Assembly (NCBI GenBank): GCA_902782465.1
Contig: CACZNH010000023.1
Span: 1 to 44,583 of the forward strand
Direction of reading: 5' to 3'
DNA from: an uncultured Bacteroidales bacterium
GTDB taxonomy: Bacteria; Bacteroidota; Bacteroidia; Bacteroidales; Muribaculaceae
Length of the DNA stretch: 44,583 nucleotides
Shown here: positions 33,656 through 43,572 of the stretch, piece after piece
Numbering within the stretch: position 1 is the first letter of the stretch
Layout: each line of letters begins with the position of its first letter
The notes under the pieces: model-generated
What the model saw: only the letters and a program-made list of their open reading frames with translations
The model's database searches: none
What the model was told of the DNA's origin: nothing
Translations under genes and position numbers: made by a program

Positions 33656-36331
33656 TTAAAATTCCTGTCCCAGCACGAAGTGGAAGTTGCTGCCACCCTT
33701 CTCGCCATAGACCTTGTCGAAACCATAACCCCAGTCAATACCCATCATACCAATCATGGGCAGGAAGATGCGGGCACCGACGCCAGCCGAACGCTTGATG
33801 TCAAAGGGGTTGAAATCCTTCAAATCAGTCCATGCATTACCGCCCTCAATGAACACGAGCGGATAGATGGTGGCACTCTGCGAGAGCATCAGCGGGAAGT
33901 GCAACTCAACCACAAAGCGGTCATAGGCATAACCGTCGCTACGCGGTGTGAACGCACCGTTCTCATAACCACGCAGGGCAATGGTCTCGGTAGCATAGGT
34001 ATAGGAACCCGACATACCGTCACCACCGACATAGAAGGTCTCGAACGGTGACTTCAGATACTTGTTCCAGCTGCCCAGCAGACCGAAGTCGGCACGCGTC
34101 ATCAGCACCAGGGTCCAACGGCCCATGGCATCGGTGAGCGGCGTGTAGGTGCGAGCCTGGAACTTGAGTTTCCAGTACTCAATCCATTTATACAGTTCCT
34201 TCTTGGAAGCATCGGTGTTAGCCTCGCTCAACGCCTTCCAGTCCTTCTTGCCAAAGAGGCTGGCAGGAGGCGTAGCATTGAAACTCAGCGTGAACGAACT
34301 ACCACGGCGGGTATAGAGCGGGTTGTCGATACTGTTGCGCGACAGGGTCAAGCCCAGCACAATCGAGTTGGACACACCGTTCTTCATATAATAGAGGTAC
34401 TCCCAATTCTTGAGGCTGTACCACTGATAGGACAGTGAAGCGGTGAACTGGAAATAGTCATCGGGCCACTTGAGGCGCTTACCGAAGCCCACTGTCACAC
34501 CCAGCATCTGCAGGTACTTGTTGGGGTCGTAGGAGTTCTCGTAGTAGTTGTAGCCACCATAGCCTCCGGGATAATCGCTATAATTATAATAACCAGGATA
34601 ATAGTTATAGTTATTGGCATACATGTAGTACATCGCATTCTCGTACTGCTGCTGGTAGTAGGACGAGTTGATACCCGTCTGACGGCTGTAGTAGGCTGAA
34701 ATGGACAAGGCGTTGGGGCGCTTGCCACCGAACCACGGGTCAAGGAACGAAATGCTGTAGGCCTGATAGTACTTGGCATTGGTCTGGGCACTGATGGAGA
34801 GCGTCTGGCCCTCACCTTGAGGTATCAGCCCCTTGAAAGAAGACGGATGCAACAGGTTCTGCAACGAGAAGTTGGTGAACTTGAGGCCCGCCTTGAGGAT
34901 GATACCGGCCTGACCCCAACCGGCACTCAGCTCGACCTGGTCGTTGGCCTTGCTCTCGAGGTTGAGGATGATATCCACAGTACCATTGTCGGGATTGGGT
35001 TCGGGGCGGACATCGAGTTTTTCGGGGTCGAAGTGTCCCGTTTGGGCAATCTCGCGCACCGAACGCAGGAGGTCGTCCTTGGAGAAGAGGTCACCAGGAC
35101 GCACACGCAACTCGCGACGCACCACTTTCTCATACAGGCGGTCATTACCGTTGATGACCACTTTGTTGATACGGGCCTGCTTACCCTCATACATGCGCAT
35201 CTCCAAATCGATGCTGTCGCCCTCGATTCTGCTCTCGATGGGAACCAGTCGATAGAAGAGGTAACCGTTGTTGAGGTAGAGGTTGGAGACGGCGTCATCA
35301 TCGTCCTGGGTGCGCTTGTTGAGCAGCTTCTGGTTATAGACGTCACCCTTCTTGATGCCCAGGACATCATCCAGCACCTGTGAAGGATAGACCGTGTTGC
35401 CGACCCAAGAAATATCTGAGATGTAATAGCGCTTGCCCTCATTGACGGTGAGATACACGTCTACGCTCTTTTCGTCAAACGGGACAACACTATCCTTGAC
35501 AATGATAGCATCGCGGTAGCCTTTCTCGTTATACTTGTCGATAATGAGCTGCTTGTCGGCCTCATAATCCTCACGGACAAACTTCTTCTGCGAGAAGATT
35601 TTCCAGATGTTGGTCTTCTCGTTGGTCTTCTTCATGGTGCGCTTGAGCTTGGAGTCACTCAGCACCTCGTTGCCATCGATATAAATCTTGTGGACCTTGA
35701 TTTTCTCGTGCTTGTCAACATTGATATTGACAATCACCTCGTTCTGCTTGCTCAGGTCGGGCACCTGCTCCACTTCACACGTCGCCTGTCCGAAGCCCTT
35801 GCTGGCAAAATATTTCTCAACAAGAAGCTTGATGCGGTCGGCGATATTGGGGGTCATCTGACTACCGGGCTGGAAACTCAGTCGATCGATGAGGTCTTTC
35901 TTCTCACCGCCCTTCACACCGTTGTAGTTGACCTGCGAAACGCGAGGTTGCTGACGCAAGTTGAATACCAGCCATGCCTGGTTGTTGTAGATTTTCTCCA
36001 CCTGGATTTGCACCTTGGAGAATAGGCCCTGACGCCAGAAACGCTGGGCGGCGCTCTTGATGTCGTCACCAGGGATATCGACCTGCTGGCCCACAGCAAG
36101 TCCTGAATAGCCGATAACGATGTCGGAATCATAATTGTCCACGCCCTCGACACGGATGCCAGCTATCTCATATCGCGTAGGTGTGCCGGTAAACACTATC
36201 TTGGGATTATAGATGGTGTCATTAATCATACGTGTCTCTTGGGCCTGAGACTGTACGGTAGCGGCTGCGGCCACTGCCAACATGGTCAGTAGCGCATGTT
36301 TAATATTCTGTGTGAGTGATTTACGCTTCAT
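33656..36331 (-). CDS. bamA: Outer membrane protein assembly factor BamA
   Basis: 891 residues. A signal peptide of about 30 residues, then POTRA domains (about 50-430; [85 protein letters not shown]) and a C-terminal 16-strand barrel domain ending in FHFVLGQEF with the terminal Phe. The barrel contains VRGF-like RGYENGAF. An unusual Tyr/Asn/Gly-rich insertion at about 557-612 ([18 protein letters not shown]) is probably a surface loop. BamA folds and inserts outer-membrane proteins. Its start overlaps the uppS end by 11 bp; the two ompH genes follow. Confidence 0.95.
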   Translation of the reverse strand: MKRKSLTQNIKHALLTMLAVAAAATVQSQAQETRMINDTIYNPKIVFTGTPTRYEIAGIRVEGVDNYDSDIVIGYSGLAVGQQVDIPGDDIKSAAQRFWRQGLFSKVQIQVEKIYNNQAWLVFNLRQQPRVSQVNYNGVKGGEKKDLIDRLSFQPGSQMTPNIADRIKLLVEKYFASKGFGQATCEVEQVPDLSKQNEVIVNINVDKHEKIKVHKIYIDGNEVLSDSKLKRTMKKTNEKTNIWKIFSQKKFVREDYEADKQLIIDKYNEKGYRDAIIVKDSVVPFDEKSVDVYLTVNEGKRYYISDISWVGNTVYPSQVLDDVLGIKKGDVYNQKLLNKRTQDDDDAVSNLYLNNGYLFYRLVPIESRIEGDSIDLEMRMYEGKQARINKVVINGNDRLYEKVVRRELRVRPGDLFSKDDLLRSVREIAQTGHFDPEKLDVRPEPNPDNGTVDIILNLESKANDQVELSAGWGQAGIILKAGLKFTNFSLQNLLHPSSFKGLIPQGEGQTLSISAQTNAKYYQAYSISFLDPWFGGKRPNALSISAYYSRQTGINSSYYQQQYENAMYYMYANNYNYYPGYYNYSDYPGGYGGYNYYENSYDPNKYLQMLGVTVGFGKRLKWPDDYFQFTASLSYQWYSLKNWEYLYYMKNGVSNSIVLGLTLSRNSIDNPLYTRRGSSFTLSFNATPPASLFGKKDWKALSEANTDASKKELYKWIEYWKLKFQARTYTPLTDAMGRWTLVLMTRADFGLLGSWNKYLKSPFETFYVGGDGMSGSYTYATETIALRGYENGAFTPRSDGYAYDRFVVELHFPLMLSQSATIYPLVFIEGGNAWTDLKDFNPFDIKRSAGVGARIFLPMIGMMGIDWGYGFDKVYGEKGGSNFHFVLGQEF

Positions 36332-37088
36332 TATCGTTTTTTACCTGTTCGCTCGTTTTACCATAACGGCGCTCACGTGCCTGGAAGTCGGCTATCGCCT
36401 CGACAAAGTCTTCCTTGGTGAAATCGGGCCAATATTTTGAAGTAAAGTAAAGTTCGCTATAGGCTATCTGCCACAGCAGATAGTTGCTCACGCGCAGGTC
36501 ACCTCCCGTGCGGATGAGCAGGTCGGGGTCGGGCATGTCACGGGTTGCCAGATGAGCCGACAGCATATCGTCATCGATATCATCGGGGTTCAACACTCCT
36601 GCAGCGGCTTCTCGAGCCATCTGGCGGCAAGCCTCTACAATCTCCCATCTCGACGAGTAACTCAGCGCCAGACACAGCACCAGCCCGGTGCAATGTCCCG
36701 TGTCCTCCATACACTTGCGCAGACGCGTTGCGGCAAAGGCGGGCATCCGTTCCATGTTGCCGATGGTGGTCAGGCGCACGTTGTTCTTAATCAGGTCGGG
36801 CGTTTGTTTCTCGATACTTACCACAATCAGGTTCATCAAGGCGTCCACCTCGTCCTGCGGGCGGTTCCAGTTCTCAGTCGAGAAGGTGTAAAGCGTGAGG
36901 AACTTCACGCCCACCTCACTGGCAATCTCAGTGACTTGGCGTACTGTAGACACGCCGTTCTCGTGGCCGAAGCTGCGCTCCTGCCCGTGCTGCTTGGCCC
37001 AGCGTCCGTTGCCGTCCATAATGATGGCGACGTGGCGCGGGATGCGCATCAGGTCCAGTTGCTGTATTTTGTCGCTAAGGGATGACAT
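36321..37088 (-). CDS. uppS: Isoprenyl transferase (undecaprenyl diphosphate synthase)
   Basis: 255 residues of the cis-prenyltransferase family: [17 protein letters not shown] (Asp25 binds Mg), [25 protein letters not shown] and [29 protein letters not shown] are all present. It makes the C55 lipid carrier for peptidoglycan and other envelope polymers. It lies inside the outer-membrane operon, 9 bp after the DUF6089 gene and overlapping bamA, so carrier-lipid synthesis and outer-membrane assembly are likely transcribed together. Confidence 0.96.
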   Translation of the reverse strand: MSSLSDKIQQLDLMRIPRHVAIIMDGNGRWAKQHGQERSFGHENGVSTVRQVTEIASEVGVKFLTLYTFSTENWNRPQDEVDALMNLIVVSIEKQTPDLIKNNVRLTTIGNMERMPAFAATRLRKCMEDTGHCTGLVLCLALSYSSRWEIVEACRQMAREAAAGVLNPDDIDDDMLSAHLATRDMPDPDLLIRTGGDLRVSNYLLWQIAYSELYFTSKYWPDFTKEDFVEAIADFQARERRYGKTSEQVKNDNEA

Positions 37089-37097
37089 GATGATCTC

Positions 37098-37763
37098 TTA
37101 TTCTATATAGTTACACTTGATGCAACGCTTGCCGAACTCAAACGACGCCGTGAACATGGCAAACGAGTACCAGTCGGTGTTCTTGGCAAACGAATGCTTG
37201 ATGCCTAACAAGTCACTGTAACCGTCGATGCGGTCACTGAATTCCTTGCGCATGGTGAATTCAAACCCCAAGTTGATTTTCTCCTTGAGTTTGTATTTCA
37301 CGCCGATGCCGATGGGTATGGTGAACGAGGCATGGTTGCCGTTGCAGATGGCAAACACAAAACCCACGCCAGCCACCATGTAAGGCGAAATCGGCTTGTA
37401 TTTCTTGTAGGCGGGACCACGGCCGAAGTTCAGGAAATTGAACTCGGCGGTAAGGCCCAAATCGATGAGGTGTGACGAGAACACGTAATTGGCACCGTCG
37501 GGGTACCAGCTCTCATCATACATGCTGTGGCCACGCAGGTTGGCATAATTAAGGTTGGCCTTAAATGCCCAGCGGCTGTTGTGGTTGTAACGGAAAATAC
37601 CGCCCGCTGTGACACTGGGGTGCTTGAACAGGATTCCGTTATTGCACTCTCCCAGATACCCGGTCATGCCCAACGCGGGACCCACCTCGTACATGTACTG
37701 CTGTGCCGGTGCCACAAGTGCCACCAGCAGTGTCAATAACGTTATGGACAGGAATCTCTTCAT
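37098..37763 (-). CDS. DUF6089 family outer-membrane beta-barrel protein
   Basis: 221 residues from ATG 37763 (MKRFLSITLLTLLVALVAPAQ is a signal peptide; an upstream in-frame ATG at 37787 would lengthen it awkwardly). The rest alternates in short beta strands (YMYEVGPALGMTGYLGE, WAFKANLNYANLRG, ISPYMVAGVGFVF, IPIGIGVKYKLKEKINLGFEFTMRKEF), as expected for an 8-stranded outer-membrane barrel. I recognise the family as DUF6089, which lies next to uppS in Bacteroidales; function unknown. It fits 7 bp after the DUF6242 gene. Confidence 0.8.
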   Translation of the reverse strand: MKRFLSITLLTLLVALVAPAQQYMYEVGPALGMTGYLGECNNGILFKHPSVTAGGIFRYNHNSRWAFKANLNYANLRGHSMYDESWYPDGANYVFSSHLIDLGLTAEFNFLNFGRGPAYKKYKPISPYMVAGVGFVFAICNGNHASFTIPIGIGVKYKLKEKINLGFEFTMRKEFSDRIDGYSDLLGIKHSFAKNTDWYSFAMFTASFEFGKRCIKCNYIE

Positions 37764-37770
37764 GTAGGGG

Positions 37771-39264
37771 TTAATAGACAGGAGCATTGGTCAAGCGATT
37801 ATACACGCCTCGCCATACCGAGGGCAACAACTCGCCACGGTCGTTATATCCGCCGAACAGGTAGATGAAGGGGCAATCCCATGAGGTAACCAGTGCCTGC
37901 ACACGGCGGGGACCGTTGGCAGCACCACCCAGGGTGAGCGTCTCGTTGGCCACCATCGCTTGGGCGCCATAGAAACAGGGCATGAAAGAGGGCTGGCAGA
38001 TTGTCGAGTCGCCAACAGTCCATGTGATACCCTCGGTGTTGGACATATAGATTTTACTGTTGAGGGTGCCGTCAGCAAGCTTGCCGCCCATGACATACCA
38101 TGTCGATTGACGGGCATAGCGGCGCACACCGGAAAGGGACTTGAAGGTGTAATAGGGGAACAAGGTGGCATCGGCAAGGGCAGGCAGTACACTCGAGTGA
38201 ATGTTGTTGATTTTGCCCCAATTCGAACCATCATATCCCCAAACATCGCTCACCAGGTGTCCCTTGGCATCCATACCTCCAACGATGATAGCCTGCTGGG
38301 TTACAGCCCACTTGTTGTCGGTAACAATCATGTCTGAACTGTGGGCGATGGGGAAACCGTCCTCGACAGCGGTGGGCTCGAAGCTGTCGCTGCGGGGATA
38401 CTCGTCATGGCTATAGGCAGTGCCGTCGGCAATGATGCCGAGCGCACGGTCTTCGTATGAGCCGAGCAAGCTGTGCCACTTCACGCCACAGTCAGTCCAT
38501 GCCATACCGTCGGGCGAAATCCACAGTTCACCTGTGTTGTCCAGCATAAACAGGTTGTGAGGCGTTGCCGTGAGAGATGCAATCTGCGGTTCAAAGGGGA
38601 CGTTGGCCTGCTGGTTTGTCCATGAGGCATCAGGAGCCGCTGCGGTCATCAGGTTACAGCCATTGCCGTCAAATGACATGGCACGATACAGGTCGCCCTG
38701 ACGCACAACCTTGAATGCCTTGGTCTGTGCTGAAAGCCCGGGCAGGTCACGACGCCACGACTGGCTCCACTTGAGCGAGTCGGGGTTTTCCTTGTGGACA
38801 AGCACCATGATTTGGTAGTCCTTGACCCGGGTCTTATCATACGACGTGACAGTCAGGACTGTCTTTCCCGTGAAGTCCAGCGCTGTGGACATCGAGGAAG
38901 TGTAATTGATGGCAGTGTCGCTCTGCACGGTTGCCCCGCTGATGTTGAACACAGCGGAATTGACGGTGTTGTAGAAGTCGATCCTCACCTTCAGGGCCGA
39001 GATGTCGGTGCCCACGGGCAGCGAGTCTGCGTTATAAATGAGCCCGTTGTCATAGTCAACGGTGAAATATACCGAATCCAGACTGGTAAGGACATCATTG
39101 TCGGCTTGCAGGCCAAACGCCTTGACCAGTGTGGTCTGAATGCTTGTGCTATAGGTCTCGATGGGTTCGTCTTTATCACTCTTCTTGCAAGAATTGAGCG
39201 TTGAGAGCGACATCAATGCCGTCATCACCGCGAACACACCGTATAACAGAGTTTTATTGGTCAT
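37771..39264 (-). CDS. DUF6242 family lipoprotein with beta-propeller-like domain
   Basis: 497 residues from ATG 39264; a longer start at 39303 is unlikely because the lipoprotein signal (MTNKTLLYGV ... LSTLNSCKK, Cys at about 26) begins at 39264. The N-terminal part (about 35-140) is a beta-sandwich, the rest has repeated blade-like segments (HNLFMLDNTGELWISPDGMAWTDCG, QAIIVGGMDAKGHLVSDVWGYD, TWYVMGGKLADGTLNSKIYMS, PFIYLFGGYNDRGELLPSVWRG) of the Kelch type. I recognise this as DUF6242; function unknown. It is the first gene of the outer-membrane operon. A CAAAATTA at 39301-39308 (TAATTTTG on the minus strand) may be its -7 element, without a clear -33. Confidence 0.78.
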   Translation of the reverse strand: MTNKTLLYGVFAVMTALMSLSTLNSCKKSDKDEPIETYSTSIQTTLVKAFGLQADNDVLTSLDSVYFTVDYDNGLIYNADSLPVGTDISALKVRIDFYNTVNSAVFNISGATVQSDTAINYTSSMSTALDFTGKTVLTVTSYDKTRVKDYQIMVLVHKENPDSLKWSQSWRRDLPGLSAQTKAFKVVRQGDLYRAMSFDGNGCNLMTAAAPDASWTNQQANVPFEPQIASLTATPHNLFMLDNTGELWISPDGMAWTDCGVKWHSLLGSYEDRALGIIADGTAYSHDEYPRSDSFEPTAVEDGFPIAHSSDMIVTDNKWAVTQQAIIVGGMDAKGHLVSDVWGYDGSNWGKINNIHSSVLPALADATLFPYYTFKSLSGVRRYARQSTWYVMGGKLADGTLNSKIYMSNTEGITWTVGDSTICQPSFMPCFYGAQAMVANETLTLGGAANGPRRVQALVTSWDCPFIYLFGGYNDRGELLPSVWRGVYNRLTNAPVY

Positions 39265-39386
39265 TATCGTTTTTAATATCGTTGCTTTTATTACAAACGG
39301 CAAAATTACAAAAAAATTCGGTCACACGCCGGATTTTTCTTTATAATAATGTCTGCCGTCACCATTTTCGGGGCGTAAAGGTACTA

Positions 39387-39417
39387 TTTAACGGGCACAC
39401 AGGCCGCACCCGTTAAA
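39387..39417. other. Stem-loop between the DUF6242 operon and ribD
   Basis: TTTAACGGG (39387-39395) and CCCGTTAAA (39409-39417) form a perfect 9-bp stem with a 13-nt loop. A weaker stem lies at about 39427-39451. The first could end ribD transcripts or be a regulatory site of the operon at 39264; there is no clear T-run, so the function is open. Confidence 0.5.
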
Positions 39418-39481
39418 GATAATAAACGGTAAAACACGCAATTTTACGGCTTTTTAACGTAGCTGCATCAGGTCATGGGAA

Positions 39482-40516
39482 TTATCGAGGCATCAGACAG
39501 GTGATGATGTTGCCGTCGATTTGGCATTGTGCGGCCTGACGGCCGTCAATGTCGGGTGCCTTGACACCCTGCCCTACCCGTCTGGGACTGACCTCGATAC
39601 GGGCTTCGTCCCACACGCCTGCATCGATAAGCCCTTGTAGCACCTGAGTGCCGCCTTCAACCATGACACTGGTCACTCCGCGGCGATATAGGTCTTCAAG
39701 CCACGACTGCGGACCGGAGGTATCCATTTTGACATACTGCACGGCGCCTCGGGTCTCATCCTTAACGCCGTTATAGACAATCGTGGGCAGCCAGTCGGTG
39801 AGCAGGTTGAGGTCTTCGGGGATAGTCAGGTTTCTCGACAGCACCACACGCAGGGGTGAGCGTCCGGGCCACTGGCGGGTGGTAAGCGACGGATTGTCGA
39901 TGCGGGCAGTGGCGGCACCCACGACAATGGCATCGCACAGCGCACGCTGGCGGTGCATCAGCCGCATCGTCACGGGCGTGGACATGTGCAGGGGGTTCTC
40001 GCCGGCATCAGGCGGCAGGGCGATGAAGCCGTCAGCGGTCTGTGCCCACTTGAGCTGCACCCACGGGCGTCCCGTGGTGTGAGCGGTCATGAAGCGGCGG
40101 TTCAGGTCGCGGCACTCCTGCTCCAACATGCCTACTTCAACCTCAATGCCTGCCTCTTGCAACATTGCCACACCACGCCCAGCGACCTTGACAAACGGGT
40201 CCAGCGTTCCCACCACCACACGGGGAATGCCCCGCTCGATGAGCAAGCGGGCACATGGCGGCGTCTTTCCATAGTGTGAGCAGGGTTCCAGGGTGACATA
40301 TATCGTGCTGTCATGCAGCAGGTTGGGATTGCTGACACTCGCCACGGCATTGACCTCGGCGTGACCCTCTCCGCACTTGCGGTGCCACCCCTCGCCGATG
40401 ATGGTGCCGTCGGGGCCGACAATCACCGCGCCCACCATGGGATTGGGCGACGTGTGGCCTGCCCCCTGGCGTGCCAGCAGCAACGCGCGACGCATATATT
40501 TCTCGTCAACAATCAT
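39482..40516 (-). CDS. ribD: Riboflavin biosynthesis protein RibD (deaminase/reductase)
   Basis: 344 residues from ATG 40516 (a GTG one codon earlier is less likely). The N-terminal cytidine-deaminase fold has GHAEVNAV (His52, Glu54) and PCSHYGKTPPC (Cys79, Cys88) as zinc site. The C-terminal reductase domain has LKWAQTADGFIA, AIVVGAATARIDNPSLTTR and VTSVMVEGGTQVLQGLI. RibD carries out deamination and reduction of the pyrimidine intermediate in riboflavin synthesis. It lies downstream of prmC on the same strand, separated by a 196-bp repeat-filled gap. No other rib genes are nearby, as is common. Confidence 0.95.
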   Translation of the reverse strand: MIVDEKYMRRALLLARQGAGHTSPNPMVGAVIVGPDGTIIGEGWHRKCGEGHAEVNAVASVSNPNLLHDSTIYVTLEPCSHYGKTPPCARLLIERGIPRVVVGTLDPFVKVAGRGVAMLQEAGIEVEVGMLEQECRDLNRRFMTAHTTGRPWVQLKWAQTADGFIALPPDAGENPLHMSTPVTMRLMHRQRALCDAIVVGAATARIDNPSLTTRQWPGRSPLRVVLSRNLTIPEDLNLLTDWLPTIVYNGVKDETRGAVQYVKMDTSGPQSWLEDLYRRGVTSVMVEGGTQVLQGLIDAGVWDEARIEVSPRRVGQGVKAPDIDGRQAAQCQIDGNIITCLMPR

Positions 40517-40538
40517 CACTTTCTTGTCATAGTCACAT

Positions 40539-40712
40539 CAAACAACTACATCTCTTTTTTCAAACAACTACATCTTTTTCAAACAACTTTTACAACGTTG
40601 AACAACATAAACAACAGAATTATAAGTTGTTCATGTTGTTTTTTGTTGTTCATGTTGTTTGATTTTTCCGTTGTTTGATCTTTCCTGTTGTTTGACAATT
40701 TCTGTTGTTTGG
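40539..40712. repeat. Opposed CAAACAAC/GTTGTTTG repeat array between prmC and ribD
   Basis: Three units of CAAACAAC (two as CAAACAACTACATCT) and further ACAAC units on the left face at least four units of GTTGTTTGA or GTTGTTTGG on the right, around ATTATAAGTTG. TTGTTCATGTTGTT also occurs twice. The array fills nearly the whole gap and ends at the prmC stop codon. It has the same opposed-arm layout as the repeats at 7589, 16823 and 22223 but a different unit. Confidence 0.85.
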
Positions 40713-41552
40713 TTATCTGGTGGCCGCGGCAAAGCGGGGCTTGCCGTAGCTGTCATCGATGATGCGCACCTCGTCGAAGCCATTGTCCTCGAGCAGGCGC
40801 TTCATCTCACCTCCAAAGCGCTGGTTAATTTCCAGATACAGGCGTCCACCGCGCTCCAGCGATTGGGCGGCATAGGGGGCGATGGCCTTGTAGAACAGCA
40901 GTGGGTCATCGTCAGGGACAAACAGGGCCTGGCCTGGCTCATAGTCCTTGACGTTGCGGTCCATAGCCTCGCGCTCGCTCCAGCAGATGTAGGGCGGGTT
41001 GCTCACGATGATGTCATAGCGTGCAGGGGGCTGCGGGGCCAGCATGTCGCTCTCAAAAAAGCGCACCCTGACCTTGAGCGCTTCGGCATTCTCGCGAGCC
41101 ACTGCCAGGGCGTCTCGCGAGACGTCCAGTGCATCGACCTGCGGGAATTTCAATGCCCGAGCCAGCGAGATGGCAATGCAGCCGCTACCAGTGCCCATAT
41201 CCAGCACCCGCAGGTCGCTGGCGAGGTTCTCGTCGACAATGAGGTCCACCAGCTGCTCGGTCTCGGGACGCGGGATGAGCACGGCGGGCGTCACCTTGAA
41301 CTTGTGGCCATGGAACAGCGCGTGGCCCACGATGTATTGCAACGGCTCATGACGGCGCAACCGGGCAATGATGTCGGTGATGCGCTCCTGGGCAAAATCG
41401 GGTAATTCACTCTCCTGACGCAGGGCAACGTCCACCTGGTCATAGTTGAAGATGTCCTCGCAGATGACGCGAATCATCGCCTGCACTTCCTGTGGCTCGT
41501 AGACTCCTGCCAAGCCGCTCTTGAGTTGTTCTATTGCTTCCTTCAGTATCAT
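40713..41552 (-). CDS. prmC: Release factor glutamine methyltransferase PrmC
   Basis: 279 residues from the ATG at 41552. An N-terminal helical domain is followed by LIPRPETEQLVD, the SAM-binding LRVLDMGTGSGCIAIS (about 115-129) and the substrate-binding NPPY at 185-188, the signature of N5-glutamine methyltransferases. PrmC methylates the GGQ glutamine of release factors RF1 and RF2. An upstream ATG at 41570 lies before the predicted start of transcription, so it is not used. It is divergent from the cytochrome bd operon. Confidence 0.93.
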   Translation of the reverse strand: MILKEAIEQLKSGLAGVYEPQEVQAMIRVICEDIFNYDQVDVALRQESELPDFAQERITDIIARLRRHEPLQYIVGHALFHGHKFKVTPAVLIPRPETEQLVDLIVDENLASDLRVLDMGTGSGCIAISLARALKFPQVDALDVSRDALAVARENAEALKVRVRFFESDMLAPQPPARYDIIVSNPPYICWSEREAMDRNVKDYEPGQALFVPDDDPLLFYKAIAPYAAQSLERGGRLYLEINQRFGGEMKRLLEDNGFDEVRIIDDSYGKPRFAAATR

Positions 41553-41559
41553 GATGCTA

Positions 41560-41591
41560 CAAAGGTACATATTTTCACGTTTTTGTTCAAA
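41560..41591 (-). promoter_or_regulatory. Predicted prmC promoter, next to its start codon
   Basis: On the minus strand TTTG (41591-41588), a 20-bp spacer and TACCTTTG (41567-41560) match the consensus. Only 7 nt separate the -7 element from ATG 41552, so the mRNA would be leaderless or nearly so. Confidence 0.7.
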
Positions 41592-41605
41592 AAAATGACA
41601 AATGT

Positions 41606-41636
41606 TTTGGGTTTTTAAACTTTTTCACTAATTTTG
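41606..41636 (+). promoter_or_regulatory. Predicted promoter of the DUF4492-cydAB operon
   Basis: TTTG (41606-41609), a 19-bp spacer and TAATTTTG (41629-41636) match the Bacteroidetes consensus. Start of transcription would be near 41642, about 20 nt before ATG 41663. It is back to back with the prmC promoter. Confidence 0.78.
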
Positions 41637-41662
41637 TGAGTTGTTTAACCTTTTGGCGGCTT

Positions 41663-41896
41663 ATGAGTGAAAACCAAGAGAATAAGCAAGGATTCTGGTC
41701 ACGGGTTTTCCACCTGTACTATGACGGTTTCCGCAGCATGACTGTGGGCAAGACGCTATGGCTCATCATCGGCATCAAGCTGTTCATTTTCTTCGTCATC
41801 ATCAAATTCCTTTTTTTCCCTGATTTCCTGAACACCAAGTGTGACAGCGAGCAGGCGAAGACCGAATACGTGCGCCATCAACTCACCAATCGCTAA
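41663..41896 (+). CDS. DUF4492 small membrane protein of the cytochrome bd operon
   Basis: 77 residues from ATG 41663; an upstream GTG at 41636 lies within the promoter and is not used. It has a hydrophilic start (MSENQENKQGFWSRVFHLYYDGFRSM), one membrane segment (TLWLIIGIKLFIFFVIIKFLFF) and a charged tail. The sequence matches DUF4492, a family found directly before cydA in Bacteroidetes. A role as a small accessory subunit of the bd oxidase is likely from context, as for CydX in E. coli, but is not shown. Confidence 0.88.
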   Translation: MSENQENKQGFWSRVFHLYYDGFRSMTVGKTLWLIIGIKLFIFFVIIKFLFFPDFLNTKCDSEQAKTEYVRHQLTNR

Positions 41897-41919
41897 TCTG
41901 TATTAGCCGGAACATTTAT

Positions 41920-41964
41920 TACTTAAAACTTAAAACTTAGAACTTACAACTTACAACTTAAAAC
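41920..41964 (+). repeat. Tandem ACTTAAAA repeat between DUF4492 and cydA
   Basis: Six or so units of an 8-bp repeat (ACTTAAAA, ACTTAGAA, ACTTACAA) fill the gap within the operon just before cydA. The pattern resembles the arms of the other periodic repeats, but without a second arm. Confidence 0.8.
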
Positions 41965-41976
41965 AAAATAAATAAT

Positions 41977-43554
41977 ATGGAAGAATTAATCAATGTTGTT
42001 GACTGGTCGAGGGCGCAATTTGCGCTGACGGCTATTTACCATTGGCTGTTCGTGCCGTTGACGCTGGGTCTGGGTGTCATCGTCGCCATCATGGAGACGA
42101 TATACCTCAAGACCAAGAGCGAGAAATGGCTCGCGACAACCAAGTTCTGGATGACCATCTTCGGCGTGAACTTCGCCATCGGCGTCGCCACGGGTATCAT
42201 CCTGGAGTTTGAGTTCGGTACCAACTGGTCCAACTACAGCTGGTTTGTGGGCGACATCTTCGGTGCCCCGCTGGCAGTGGAAGGCATTCTGGCCTTCTTC
42301 ATGGAATCAACGTTCATCGCCGTGATGTTCTTCGGCTGGAACAAGGTGAGTCCCAAGTTCCACTTGGCCGCCACCTGGCTCACCGCCATCGGTGCCAGCC
42401 TGTCGGCACTGTGGATTCTCGTGGCCAACGCGTGGATGCAGTATCCCACGGGCTGCGAGTTCAACCCTGCCACCATGCGCAACGAGATGACGAGCTTTGC
42501 CGCCGTGGCACTCTCGCCCATGGCGATGAGCAAGTTTTTCCACACCGTGCTGAGCGCCTGGGCGCTGGGCGGCGTGTTTGTGTGCGGCGTGTGCGGCTGG
42601 ATGATGCTCAAGAAGCGTAACATCGACCACTGCTGGCGCAGCCTCAAGGTGGGTGCCTGGGTGGGCGTTATCGGCATCGTGCTGACGATGATTACCGGCG
42701 ACACGAGCGCCGTGACCGTCGCCAAGTACCAGCCCATGAAGCTGGCCGCCATGGAGGGCCTGTACAAGGGCAACCACGAGCAAGCCATTGTGGCATTCGG
42801 TATCTTGAACCCGTCCAAGCAGGCCTTTGACGAGCAGGACCCCTACCTGTTCGACATCAGCATCCCCTACGGCCTGTCATTCCTCGCCACCCACGATTTC
42901 AAGGCCTTTGTGCCGGGCATCGAGGATATCATCAACGGCGTGAGCTATGACAGCGAGGGCAATGAAGTGAATACCGTCTCCTATGCCGAGCGCATGGAAC
43001 GCGGCCGCCAGCTGCAGGAAATGCTCGCACAGTACAGTGCCGCCATGAACAGCGGCAACACCGTGGTGCAGGACAGCCTCAAGGGCGTCATCAATGCCGA
43101 TTTCAAGCACTTCGGCTACGCCTACCTCGACAAGCCCGAGGAGGCCATCCCCAACGTGCCCCTGACGTTCTACACCTTCCACTTCATGGTGACCGTGGGC
43201 GGCTACCTGCTGCTGTTCCTGTTGTTGGCCCTGCTGTTCGTCTATAAGCCCAATATACTGAACAAGGCCAAGTGGGCCAAGTGGTGGCACATCCTGGCCA
43301 TCATCACCATTCCGCTGACCTACCTGTGCAGCGCCAGCGGATGGATTGTCGCCGAGGTGGGACGCCAGCCGTGGACCATCCAGGACCTGATGCCTAACAA
43401 GGTGGCCATCAGCGACCTGAGCGCCGGCTATGTGCAGGTGACCTTCTGGATTTTTGCCGTGGTATTCACCGCGCTGCTCATTGCCGACATCGGCATCATC
43501 TGCAAGCAGATTTCCAAAAAGTCGCAGACCAACTTAGACACCGTTAACGATTAA
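41977..43554 (+). CDS. cydA: Cytochrome bd ubiquinol oxidase subunit I
   Basis: 525 residues with nine or so membrane segments. His22 in TAIYHWLFVPLTLG corresponds to the N-terminal heme ligand; FFHTVLSAWALGG contains the second conserved histidine, TFHFMVTVGGYL the methionine ligand of heme b558, and VAKYQPMKLAAMEG the start of the quinol-binding loop. GRQPW is present near residue 465. CydA with CydB reduces oxygen to water with electrons from quinol at high oxygen affinity, which protects and supports anaerobes at trace oxygen. cydB follows after 18 bp. Confidence 0.97.
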   Translation: MEELINVVDWSRAQFALTAIYHWLFVPLTLGLGVIVAIMETIYLKTKSEKWLATTKFWMTIFGVNFAIGVATGIILEFEFGTNWSNYSWFVGDIFGAPLAVEGILAFFMESTFIAVMFFGWNKVSPKFHLAATWLTAIGASLSALWILVANAWMQYPTGCEFNPATMRNEMTSFAAVALSPMAMSKFFHTVLSAWALGGVFVCGVCGWMMLKKRNIDHCWRSLKVGAWVGVIGIVLTMITGDTSAVTVAKYQPMKLAAMEGLYKGNHEQAIVAFGILNPSKQAFDEQDPYLFDISIPYGLSFLATHDFKAFVPGIEDIINGVSYDSEGNEVNTVSYAERMERGRQLQEMLAQYSAAMNSGNTVVQDSLKGVINADFKHFGYAYLDKPEEAIPNVPLTFYTFHFMVTVGGYLLLFLLLALLFVYKPNILNKAKWAKWWHILAIITIPLTYLCSASGWIVAEVGRQPWTIQDLMPNKVAISDLSAGYVQVTFWIFAVVFTALLIADIGIICKQISKKSQTNLDTVND

Positions 43555-43572
43555 GAAAGGAGGACCCAAGAC

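Noticed and set aside
40539-40712. CRISPR array
   Set aside because: Units are only about 8-15 bp, spacing is irregular and the two halves are reverse complements; there are no cas genes.
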